A DNA stretch of 64,000 nucleotides from positions 173,468,413 through 173,532,412 of the forward strand of contig CM040128.1 of NCBI GenBank assembly GCA_022559845.1, written 5' to 3'. Source of the stretch: Amorphophallus konjac (Eukaryota; Streptophyta; Magnoliopsida; Alismatales; Araceae). Under the pieces are notes generated by a model. The model saw only the letters and a list, made by a program, of their open reading frames with translations. It made no database searches and was not told where the DNA came from. Both the position numbers and the translations under genes were made by a program. Below, piece by piece: positions 22,590 through 33,119 of this stretch (position 1 is its first letter; every line of letters begins with the position of its first letter).

Positions 22590-23852
22590 CACAGATCTCG
22601 ACTGGATGAGTCGGGGAAGACTCTGGAAGTCGGCTCTGGTTTGGGGCCGGATCTGCTCAGATCTCTTGCGCGATCTCACAAGAATTGCCGCCACGAACAG
22701 CACGGTGATCAGATCGAGGCGAGACCAGCGGCAACATGAAGACGACTCGAAATCCTACGATCTCTCTTCAGGAACTAGCTTCAGATGGCGTCGGGGTTGG
22801 GCTGGAGAAATTAAAACACAGTCATCTCCAGATCTGGGCAGCAATCAGGGACCGATCTGCGCGTCTCCACGAAATGAATTACTCCCGTCGCTCACGAACT
22901 CCGATTGACGCGAAACCAGCGCTGAAATTTTCCTAACTCTCAAAGGTATCACTGGGATTTTTTGTGGAAGAAGAAGGTAAGGGGAAGAGGGGGATACAAG
23001 GTCGAGTCACACGACCCAATTCTGTCCCGTCACAGGACATAACCAAGGGAGTCACACCCAAGGAAGAACAAGAGAATCACTCTCTTAAACACACTTTCTT
23101 TCATAAAACTTTCATTCTTATGCACAAACACTATACATGCCTTTAAATAGACAATGGCAAGGGGTAGAGGGGAGGGGGCTGCGTGGGATTCAAGAAGGGA
23201 GAGGGGGGGTGCGCATGGATCATGACACTTGGTGAAAGGGAAAGGGAGACAAGGGGACATGGTTGCTCACCTACCTTTGAAATTCAAGGTAAAGGTGGTA
23301 GGTTGCAGCCAAATTTGTATTTGACCAGCAGCCATTTGAATGCTCCATGTGGTAAATGAAGGTGGAAAGAAAAGAAATTCAAACAACTAGCCTAATATGA
23401 CAAAATAGGGGGCGCCCCCTACTTGGGCCTCCAATTGGGCCATTTGGCCATGGCTTAAGCCCACTCCATCATTCTTGTTTAGCCCTTTCCATAGAGCCCA
23501 TGAGTGAAGGGAGCCCATTCTAGATAGCCCAACCTAGATAGCCCATGTAGGAAGGAAGCCCAATTGGGCCATGCATGGCTTATGGATCTATTACAATGGA
23601 CCAAGGCCACTCCTTTCTTAAGGAATGCTTAAGGGCCTTAACCAATTGGCCCTTTAAGAGCCTTACAACTAGCCCATTATGCAAACCCAAGTAGAATGTT
23701 CATTACAAGCCCAATTTCAATGCAAAAAGAGTCCAAATTGAAGTCAAATTGTCCCCAATTTGAAGGGAAGCCGATGTAGTCCACTTGGCGCTCCGCGTAT
23801 GGCATCGTCGATTCGCCGACGTGTCACTTGATCGTCCTGGTGTCCGCACCAA
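22590..23852. repeat. Direct repeat copy 1 (about 1.26 kb), LTR-like
   Basis: Shares about 1.26 kb at high identity with 24438-25699, from CACAGATCTCGA to GTCCGCACCAA. On the minus strand it begins TGGTGCGGACACC and is preceded by a purine run (GGGGAGAA), as at the start of a 3' LTR. No matching TSD or primer site was found, so the LTR reading is tentative. Confidence 0.75.
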
Positions 23853-24437
23853 TTCTCCCCGGGTGGGAGGAACTCGACCCCGTCGAGTAAGGGTCCCGAA
23901 GCTTGAGCACTCCGCATGTGATCAAGACGTTGATCATCGTGGGGCATCCTCGTCAATGCACTATGAAGTGGTGGTATGCTCCATTCCTGGTGGTGATCAC
24001 CTGCTCATCCAGTATACAATCTATATGCGTGCGTTGAGGCTGGAAGAGGTGGACTCTCGGGTGAGGGGTCACTCCCAATAGAAAGATAAAGCTCGAAACT
24101 CACTAGGGATCACCGCGGGTTCCGATATGCTACCAGACTAGAAACATGGAACGTCGAACTGACACCATAGTCATACGGTAGTTCAATAACATACGCATCT
24201 GAACCCACTTGTTTCGTGACTCGGGAAGGGCGGGTATCGCGGGCCTAGAGTTGCTTTACAGCCCAAAGAGGAACCGTTCAGGTATGACCCTGATCATGAC
24301 GTACTCTCCCTTTTGAACTCACGGACATGTAGCATGCATCAGCTAATTCCTTATGCGCGCATGGCTGGCCTTTGATTGGGACACAACTTATGCAAACCAT
24401 ATGCATGAAAGAAAACAAACCGTAGAAACAAACACAC
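23853..24437 (-). pseudogene. Gypsy pol C-terminal remnant between two direct repeats
   Basis: Minus-strand translation shows GEYVMIRVIPERF (near 24310), then after a frame change a segment ending DAYVIELPYDYGVSSTFHVS and LVAYRNPR (about 24115-24200). This is the post-integrase region of Ty3/gypsy pol, where DYVMVRV and a SSTFNV-like motif are typical. Stops and frame changes are present. It is likely what is left of the internal region of an element whose LTRs are the flanking repeats. Confidence 0.6.
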
Positions 24438-25699
24438 ACAGATCTCGATCAGATGAGTCGGGGAGGACTCTGGAAGTCGGCTCTTGTTTGGGGCCGGATC
24501 TGCTCAGATCTCTTGCGCGATCTCACGAGAATCGCCGCCACGAACAGCACGGTGATCAGATCGAGGCGAGACCTGCGGAAACGTGAAGACGACTCGAAAT
24601 CCTACGATATCTCTTCAGAAACCAGCTTCAGATGGCGTCGGGGTTGGGCTGGAGAAATTAAAACACAGTCATCTCCAGATCTGGGCAGCAATCAGGGACC
24701 GATCTGCGCGCCTCCACGAAACAAATTACTACCGTCGCTCACGAACTCCGATTGACGTGAAACCAGCGCTGAAATTTTCCTAACTCTCAGAGGTATCACT
24801 GGGATTTTTTTGTGGAAGAAGAAGGTATGGAGAAGAGGGGGATACAAGGTCGAGTCACACGACCCAATTCTGTCCCGTCACAGGACAGAACCAAGGGAGT
24901 CACACCCAAGGAAGAACAAGAGAATCACTCTCTTAAACACACTTTCTTTCATAAAACTTTCATTAACGTGCACAAACACTATACATGCCTTTAAATAGAC
25001 AATGACAAGGGGTAGAGGGGAGGGGGCTACGTGGGATTCAAGAAGGGAGAGGGGGGTGCGCATGGATCATGACACTTAGTGAAAGGGAAAGGGAGACAAG
25101 GGGACATGGTTGCTCACCTACCTTTGAAATTCAAGGTAAAGGTGGTAGGTTGCAGCCAATTTTGTATTTGACCAGCAGCCATTTGAATGCTCCATGTGAT
25201 AAATGAAGGTGGAAAGAAAAGAAATTCAAACAACTAGCCTAATATGACAAAATAGGGGGCGCCCCCTACTTGGGCCTCCAATTGGGCCATTTGGCCATGG
25301 CTTAAGCCCACTCCATCATTCTTGTTTAGTCCTTTCCATAAAGCCCATGAGTAAAGGGAGCCCATTCTAGATAGCCCAACCTAGATAGCCCATGTAGGAA
25401 GGAAGTCCAATTGGGCCATGCATGGCTTATTGATCCATTACAATGGACCAAGGCCACTCCTTTCTTAAGGAATGCTTAAGGGCCTTAACCAATTGGCCCT
25501 TTAAGAGCCTTACAACCAGCCCATTATGCAAACCCAAGTAGAATATTCATTACAAGCCCAATTTCAATGCAAAAAGAGTCCAAATTGAAGTCAAATTATC
25601 CCCAATTTGAAGGGAAGCCGATGTAGTCCACTTGGCGCTCCGCGTATGGCACCGTCGGTTCGCCGACGTGTCACTTGATCGTCCTGGTGTCCGCACCAA
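24438..25699. repeat. Direct repeat copy 2 (about 1.26 kb), LTR-like
   Basis: Partner of 22590-23852. Its right end abuts a CACTA-like foldback at 25700. Only scattered substitutions separate the copies. Short ORFs occur in both copies at matching places and are not counted as genes. Confidence 0.75.
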
Positions 25700-25835
25700 C
25701 TACTTTTCCGTCTGAATATTCATCAAAAATTCGACAGATATTCTGACGAAACTTTATCTGTTGAAAATTCTGATGGAATTTTTGACGTAATTTAATCCGT
25801 CATAATTTCTGACGGATATTCAGAAGGAAAAGTAG
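25700..25835. repeat. Foldback: inverted arms about 21 bp around a 93-bp loop
   Basis: CTACTTTTCCGTCTGAATAT (25700-25719) is nearly the reverse complement of the segment at 25815-25835 (ATATTCAGAAGGAAAAGTAG). The loop contains further CTGACGGA / TCTGACGAAA half-repeats, as in CACTA subterminal arrays. Confidence 0.65.
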
Positions 25836-25878
25836 CCGTCGAAAAATTCTGTCACTATTACCGCCATTTCCTATAGTG
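25836..25878. mobile_element. CACTA (En/Spm-type) transposon right terminus
   Basis: CCGCCATTTCCTATAGTG (25861-25878) is the inverse of a CACTATAGGAAAT-type terminal repeat; CCGTCGAAAAATTCTG just inside is a typical subterminal motif. I did not find the left end or a transposase, so this is a remnant or is interrupted by the direct-repeat structure to its left. Confidence 0.55.
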
Positions 25879-25984
25879 GTGGTGGCGATTGGGAGGAGCT
25901 CCACATTAGCAGTGGCGGCGACAGGTTGTCGAGGGAGCACATCCTCACTAGACGCTAGTTTCTGGACCCGCGACGGGCGCTAAA

Positions 25985-26605
25985 ATCGAAGAGATCAAGG
26001 AGGAAGAAGAGGGGTGGGGTGTAGATCTTTGCCAGAGGAGTAAGGATGGCAGGGAGGGCAAATCTGGGAGGGGTGGGGTAGGGGGGCCTGCTCACCGGAG
26101 TTAGAGGGGAGAGGGGGTTGGGAGGGGTCGGGGGGTGGTCTATAGATTTGGGAGGGGTGGGGGGGAGGTGCTACTTGCTGGAGACGGAGGGGGAGAGGGG
26201 GTAGGGAGGGTCGGGGGGGGGGGGGGGGGGGTTGCAGATCTAGGAGGGGGGGCATACTGCCGAAGCCAGAGGGGAGAGGGGGTGGGGAGGGTCTAGGGGG
26301 TTGCAGATCTAGGAGGGGGGGTTGCTCGCTGAAGCCGGAGGGGGTAGAGAGGGTTAGGGGGAGGGGGGGCTGCTTGCCGAAGTTGGAGGGGGAGAGGGGC
26401 GGCGAGGGTCAGGGGGTGCCAATCTGGTAGGGGGGGTTGGTCTTTAAAGCAGGGGGGGGGGGGGGGCAAGGAAGGTCGAGAGTGGGTGTAGATTTGGGAG
26501 GGGTAGGGTGGGGTGGCCAGCTCTCTGGAGCTGGAGGGGGAGAGGGGCCAAGGAGGGTCGAAAGGGGGTGTAGATTTGGGAGGGGTAGGGTGGGGTGGCC
26601 AGCTC
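25985..26605. repeat. G-rich minisatellite, left half (units about 50-85 bp)
   Basis: About eight degenerate units built on GGAGCTGGAGGGGGAGAGGG, GGAGGGTCG and AGATTTGGGAGGGGTGG. Contains a run of 19 G (26213-26231) and many GGGG tracts, so G-quadruplex formation is plausible. The array is split by element C and resumes at 56331. Proline-rich ORFs on the minus strand come from the repeat. Confidence 0.85.
26601..26605. other. Target site duplication AGCTC, left of element C
   Basis: AGCTC at 26601-26605 and 56326-56330 flank the TG...CA ends of C. Confidence 0.95.
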
Positions 26606-29600
26606 TGTGACGCCCCGACTCGTAAACCCGGTCCAGTCGTAAAGACTCGCGTCGGATCCTGATCGGAACGTCATAGTGGGAACAACCCAAGCGGTACAAT
26701 TACTATTGAGAATTACACATAAACACTGAGATATCATTGCAGCGGAAATGAAAATACTCAATTCATCAGTTTACAGTCAAAAGACTACATCCACATAAAT
26801 AGAAATAACGATAACAATTTCACCCGTCTTTTATTACATAACCAAATTTCACACACATTTTTTTTTTACATAAGACATTACTCATAACATAACTACCTAA
26901 GATAAAGACTGGTAGTAAAATTCGAGCCACGGTCAAACACTGCGAGATCACTCCTCGCTTCCTTCTATCGCTTCTCCTGAAATTGTTCAACGGGGTGAGT
27001 CTACGAATAGACCTAGTAAGAGACTGAGCATAATCCCCAGTTAAAACATGTATCAACATATCCAAAGTGATTAGCGGTAATTTATTTCATAAAGTCGTTC
27101 TATTTTCATTTGACAAAGAAAGCATGTACATTAAAGCTTTATTCTACCAATGACAAAATAAAAATTCATCATTTGTAAACATTAATTAATGATTCTAGTA
27201 ATGAATCAATGAATAGTAATAACAGTTTCAGTATCAATTCAGTGAACATTAATAGTCGTATTAATAACGACTCAGTGAACAGTAACAGTAGTTCAGTGTC
27301 AATTCAGTCGGCAATAACAGTTGTTCAATTTCAGTTCAATAAACAGTAACAGTGGTATAAATAGCCAGACACAGTGCCCAAACCACCACTAGAAGGACAG
27401 TCAGTCGGTACTCGATCACCTAGGTAAATAGTGATGAGTCTTGGTTACTGCACAGAATCGGGAGAAGTCATCTCCACCTTAACCAGTGGTACTTGTCCAC
27501 CTCCAGGATTTCATCCCCGTTACCCTCGGGGCCAGTACAGTGTGAACCTCCCTATAGGGGTATTTCTATAGTTTGGTTCCAGTCTCCCCCTATGGTGGCA
27601 GTGTCCATTTGGCATTACTAACGGTACGGTAAAAATATAAATATGACTTATATAAAATGGACACATGTCACTCAAAATTCATGCTGTGAATATTAATATA
27701 CCAATACTGAAAATCATTTTTCTTTTTCCAGAAATTTTCAAGTTATTCAAATATAATGACATATCTATATATCAAAATTTACTAAATCTGTTTACATGTA
27801 TCAGAATATCTTGAAATTTCAGGGAATCAATATATTTACAGAAAAGATCAAAACAGTAAATTTTCATAATTTTTCAGAAAGTATTTAATATTTTTACAGA
27901 ATTATTTATAATCTATTTATACATCAAAAACTTATAATTCTGTTATCCAAACTCAGAATACATTACAATTTCAGGAATCTAATACATTTTCAGGAAAGAT
28001 CAGAACAGAATTTTTTTTCATTATTTTTCAGACAGCAGTTATAATTTTTCTGAAATTACTTATATTCCAACATGCATCATAAAATGACTAAATTGAGCTA
28101 ATAAATTTATAAGACCCTTAAACTTTTACAGAAACTTACATTTATCTGTAACAATGCATAGAAATTTTTTTCATAATTTTGCATGCAGGAATTAAAATTT
28201 TCACAGAATTATTTATATTATCCAATACATGGAATATTAACTAAATATATCCACAACACTCTACAAGTCACCATAATTTTTCAAACCATCATTCATAACA
28301 GAAATATCATTCTTAAAACTTTTCATTATTTTTCACACTACATTACTATTTTTAACATTATATTACTATTTTTCATACTAAGTAAGAAAAAGATATCCTG
28401 AATAATAAATCAACGAAATATATCTAAAATGATCAGATAATTTTTAACAATTTACAGAATGTTGTGTCAGACAGAAGTATCATGTGTAAAAATTTTCATC
28501 ATTTTTCATTCAGTATGTCTATTTTCTAATTTCTTTATATCAATTTCTAAAATTTACAATAATTTATAATAATAACTTTTAAATGGAGACAGTTATCCAG
28601 AATACTTACAATGGCCAAAATATACTGAAAATTATCTTACAGATATCAAAACATCAGTTTTGTGATTATTTTATATTTTTCACAGAATATTAGTATTTAT
28701 TCAAATTTTTAAATATTTATTTAAACATTGATAATTATACCAGTGATGATTCTGATATCTTAATGCGATGATATTTTCATAAATTATTTATAACAAACAT
28801 TTAAGTCTTCTGGTAAAGTTTCAAGATTTTGCATGTATTATTTTTATTTTTTTCATAATTTTATACTTCTATTAAAATATAAAAATTATCTAATATTACT
28901 TGCAGATATTAATAATTATTGAAGTTTTCAGAATACAACACACTCAATGTCTGGACCATACTGTAAAATTATAAGACTTTTGTGAACATGGTTTCTAATT
29001 TTCATAATTTCTATACTATTATTTATATATTTTATCATGTATGAAAATTCATTAAAATAAATATCATGATCCAGAAACTATGAAAATTTTTATGCACATG
29101 GATCTCACAGTAAGGTACCTTCTTACAATTTATTGAAATTTTATATCATCCTTTGGTATTTTAGTATAATTTAAACACCTTTAGGACAATGTTAAAATAT
29201 CTTTAAACATGAAAATAAATTAAAACAGACATAGAAATTTTTACAAAAAGTTCATAACATCAGGTTTCAGGATTTTGAAAACTCTCTCAATTTATCATAC
29301 ACCATTACTAATTTTAAGACATTAATCACTTAATTATAACATTAATCACATGCTTTAACTTAATGATTTAATACTAATCCGACCAAGATAAGATTTCAGA
29401 TTATAAAACTACGATCTATGAACTTAACTACCTATATAAATACTAATTACACACCATAAATCATTTTAAATACGCTAATATATGCTAATCTAGGGGATAA
29501 AGTACTAATCCATTACCTTAAAAATAATTAAACACTCTTTAATGACCTTCACACCTCCCCCTGCTGCACTCCACGAACTCAGCTTCCAATAGGAGCAAAT

Positions 29601-29977
29601 GAGCCCCCTATACCCCTCTATTTATAGGGGTTTTTGGCTTAATCAATCCTAACCACCCACTTAATCTAATGGTTGAGATTAAATCATTTAATTTAATGTT
29701 ATTTTATTAAAATTAGTCATTCAAACTTCACCAACCCCTCACCTAACATCTTTTGACTATGTTACATTTTTTCTTTTTTTTTATATAAGAGGCATGTGTT
29801 ATTTGACTAAAGAAGGAAGATAGATTAAGTAACTAATAAAAAGGTTTAACAAAAAAAAAATTAATAACTCATGCCGCAAAGCGGCAGCAAGGGGGGGCGG
29901 AGCGGCGCCCGCCCTCGCACCCGCCCGCGGGCGCGCGCAAGCGGGTGGCCACGTGGGGCGGTGCCCCCCACTTTTTT
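26606..29977 (-). repeat. 3' LTR of element C, larger part
   Basis: Starts (plus strand) TGTGACGCCCC. 27660-29500 is very AT-rich with no gene. TATA box at 29619-29626 (minus TATAAATA). A GC-rich hairpin-prone block (29873-29970, CCGCAAAGCGG, GGGCGGAGCGGCGCCC) lies just before element B. The remaining 238 bp of the LTR are at 40713-40950. The second LTR copy at 52726-56325 shows the undisturbed arrangement. Confidence 0.9.
29619..29626 (-). promoter_or_regulatory. TATA box of element C 3' LTR
   Basis: Minus-strand CCCTATAAATAGAGGGG; the same sequence is at 55724-55731 in the 5' LTR, where it would drive C. Confidence 0.6.
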
Positions 29978-31439
29978 TGTCACGCCCCGAGCGCGGAAGA
30001 TACTCGGATATGCGCGACGAGTTTATATCAATCATGTCAATCAGAGTAGTAGTGTATTCGACACCAAAACAGAGATGCGCAAAATAGAAAGAGAACACAA
30101 TCCTTTATTTCATAATGGATGGATTATTACAAATCCAATACTCTATTCAAAAAAGAGAAAAGTACATAGTCGACTCAAGAAAATAGGAAAAAGACTAGAT
30201 GACACTTGGAAAAGCTCTAGCTCTTTCACTCTTGACTTTCCCCATCAGATTGACCTTCTTCGTCGGACTTACCTGAAAAGTAGGGAACACACGGAGTGAG
30301 CGAACGCTCAGTAGGAATTATATCTCAAGCGCTAGCAAGGGGGTTTAAATAATTATATTTTTCATGAATGTACTACAACTATGCATGCTCGCATAAAATG
30401 ACAAGATAGAGAAAGAATTTATCAATAAGACGGCAAGATGAACTAGTCATGAGCTTTCAAGAAAAGATAACAAGATATTCAAGCAAGTACTTCTTAGCAA
30501 GTCATGTCAAGAACTTTGGCTATCATGTATCAAGCAAGCAAGTAATTACCATTTCTTGGGTCACGCAATTCATGTCAAGTCAAGTACGAGTCAAGTACAA
30601 GATTTGTGTGGAATGTCCAATCAAGCTAGTCATGCACTCGGTATAATGCCAGATACCTTATCATTCAACTCCCATGGGCACAAGTACTTTCGGGTGCTCC
30701 TCCCAGGACCAGATCGGGCCCTATATGCGCAGGCATTTATCATGTATATTTGACATCCACTCTTGTATATATATAGCCAATAGGGAATTTCAACAATTTA
30801 AGCTTGTAGACACGTAGGATAACTTTGAGAGAATGGAGTCCAAAATACGACATTGGACATAGATAGGCGATAACAACGGTACAATCACGATGAACGATGA
30901 AACTAGGTGGAATTAGGTTCCCTTAACTCGGGTACCATGACAAACAAGTATGGACATTCTTTATATAGAATTGATGTCCACATGAACAGTATATCAAAGG
31001 CAAGATATCCTCATTCTTATTATAGAATTGAGGTCCACAAGAACATCAACAAATGGCATGATATCATCATCCCATTAAGAATTCTCATGATATACTCTTT
31101 GCATATCATAAGGGCCGGTATACCATGTTTCTTTAGAGTGACATGGCATTCAATAGTGTAATGGGTTTTTAGGGTACAACCAGCTCAGTCGACCTTGAGG
31201 GAATCCAAGGTACGAGGAGTCTTACGGAGGTCTCTATGACTAACTCGCTAGTCCAAAGGAACGGAATGTCCAATGGAGAGCTTGTATGTCAATGAGAGTT
31301 GAGGGTGATCGATAAAACATCATGAAACGTGGGACTATACTCGCGGAGTGGAGATATAGTGCCGATATACATATATATAGATATATTGAAACCATTGGTT
31401 ATCAGAAACAGGGTAAAAAAAACATTTTTACAGGAAAAT

Positions 31440-31755
31440 AACGACTTAAGTAAAGTCACTACTCAAGTAATTAACGCCTTCAGTAAGGGCGTTTATCTAT
31501 TTTACATTTTTATAAAATTTCAATATTCCAGTATTTTACCAAAAACGCGCCCTGGTAAGGGGCGTTTAATTAAAAGTTGACGACGTATGCAATGGTCGTT
31601 CATTCTTTACCTCTATTTTTGCAGAATATATGTTTTCAGTAATTTATCAAAAACACGCCCTGGACAGGGACGTTACTTTTCATTTCACGCCCTGAACAGG
31701 GGCGTTAGTCAAGTGAGAGACGACCTATACAGGGTCGTGTATTTCAAGAATTTAC
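31440..31755. repeat. Dyad modules in LTR of B, cluster 1
   Basis: Modules of about 22 bp with arms such as ACGCCCTG / CAGGGGCGTTA, starting near 31440, 31473, 31547, 31579, 31655, 31687 and 31720; within-cluster spacing about 32-33 bp. One copy has GACGACC / GGGTCGT where others have ACGCCC / GGGCGT, so both arms changed together. The 5' LTR copy starts near 39108. Confidence 0.8.
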
Positions 31756-31889
31756 AATTATTTTCAAGTATTGAAATTTCCAGAAAATGAGATATGGTCA
31801 TGACAGGGTAATATCAGGATGCACTGATTTAGAATCATGTTTAAGTGAATATTGGACTAATTAACATGGGTAATTATCAGGTAATTAAA

Positions 31890-32010
31890 TTGACGTCTGT
31901 GTACAGGGCGTCAAATCTTTTGAATTGACGACCTTGTCAGGGTCGTTTATTTAAATAGCGCCCTAGTCTGGGTCGCGTATAAAATTAGCGCCCGTGGAAA
32001 GGGCGTTTCT
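31890..32010. repeat. Dyad modules in LTR of B, cluster 2
   Basis: Four modules with half-sites at about 31893, 31928, 31958 and 31988 (30-35 bp spacing): GACGTC/GGGCGTC, GACGACC/GGGTCGT, GCGCCC/GGGTCGCG, GCGCCC/GGGCGTT. The 5' LTR copy starts near 39560. Confidence 0.75.
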
Positions 32011-32701
32011 TTCCAACAATAGAAACATTTAAAACTCTCGAAAACTATATGCATGAACTAATATATATGGTTTAACATAGTTATTATGGTGATTTGGGCT
32101 ACAGTGCTTGAGAAAACCTACCTTGATGATGATAAACTGACGGATGAACAGGTGTAGGTTCTGAACGATACTCTGTTTTATAAACAGAGTCTTTTTGAAG
32201 CTTTCGATCCTAATAACAGCAGCAAGGGTAAATAAGAGGATGTAGATGAAGAATCATCAATACTTCAATCAACCGGGTTCACTTCTACAGACAACCTGTA
32301 GAGACAGAAGAATGAAGAAGAAGATATTAAAATCTTCTTATATGTAACCGAAAGCAAGGGGAAAGAACTTACTTGTTCTTCGGAAGACAGTAGCTTTCAA
32401 CCTGTAATCAGAGAAGAGTATGAAGAATCATTAGTTCTTCATGCGTTAATCGAACACAATATAAGGAAGAAGGAAGAAGAAGAACCTGCTGTTCTTCGCA
32501 TACCTTTGAAAACTCCGAACGCCAAATAGCGTTCTCGGTTCAAGCAGAAGGTTATTTATAAGATATTGGAAATCCTAATAAGGTTAGTGTTCGATTGGAA
32601 GTAATACTTCCATGATAGAGTTATTACTGCATTCGAACTCTTTCTCATAGTTATCAACTTACCCTGGATAGACTCCGGGGTCGAACGAAACTCAAACTGA
32701 A

Positions 32702-32920
32702 TTAGCGACCTAGGTCAGGGCGTCGAATTTAAATTGACGCCTTGTCAAGCGTCGTTTATTTCTGAAACGCATCCACGCAAGGGACGTTACTCTAACTTGC
32801 CCTTTTTATTTATTTTGGTCGTTTGAAATTTGACGCCGTGACATGTGGGCGTCCTTTCTTCAAAACACGCCTTATGTAAGGGCGTTTTGTTGTAAAGTAG
32901 CGCCTATATCTAAGGCGTTA
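32702..32920. repeat. Dyad modules in LTR of B, cluster 3
   Basis: Half-sites at about 32705, 32737, 32767, 32833, 32867 and 32900 (30-34 bp where adjacent). On the minus strand they lie upstream of the TATA box at 32553-32560, in the U3 promoter position. The 5' LTR copy starts near 40370. Confidence 0.75.
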
Positions 32921-33039
32921 TTTTCATCAGGGTTCAACTTATTATATTTTTTTTATTCCAAGTTCTTTCGTTTATTTACTAAATCTTTTAATCTATTTAG
33001 ATTTATTTATTCCTTTTTAAATTTACCAGGGTTGCTACA

Positions 33040-33052
33040 CCCTCCCCTACTT
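33040..33052 (-). promoter_or_regulatory. Polypurine tract of element B
   Basis: Minus-strand AAGTAGGGGAGGG directly before the 3' LTR. Confidence 0.9.
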
Positions 33053-33119
33053 AAAAAGAATTTGGTCCCCAAATTTCATATCATATATTTACATTTGGAG
33101 AGTGTAGAGTATGTACCTT

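Larger units (their letters stand above)
29978..33039 (-). repeat. 3' LTR of element B (3062 bp)
   Basis: Plus strand starts TGTCACGCCCC and ends GGTTGCTACA. TATA box at 32553-32560 (minus TATAAATA). Holds three clusters of GACGCC...GGCGTC-type dyads (31440-31755, 31890-32010, 32702-32920). Small plus-strand ORFs recur in the other LTR and are not genes. Confidence 0.95.

Noticed and set aside
26409..26761. Proline-rich minus-strand ORFs
   Set aside because: Direct translation of the G-rich minisatellite, running into the C LTR.
28183..28401. Small AT-rich ORFs in the C LTR
   Set aside because: Low-complexity and not conserved as a frame in the other LTR copy.
29871..30299. 142-codon plus-strand ORF
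   Set aside because: It crosses the C/B junction and reads through the LTR end; an accidental frame.
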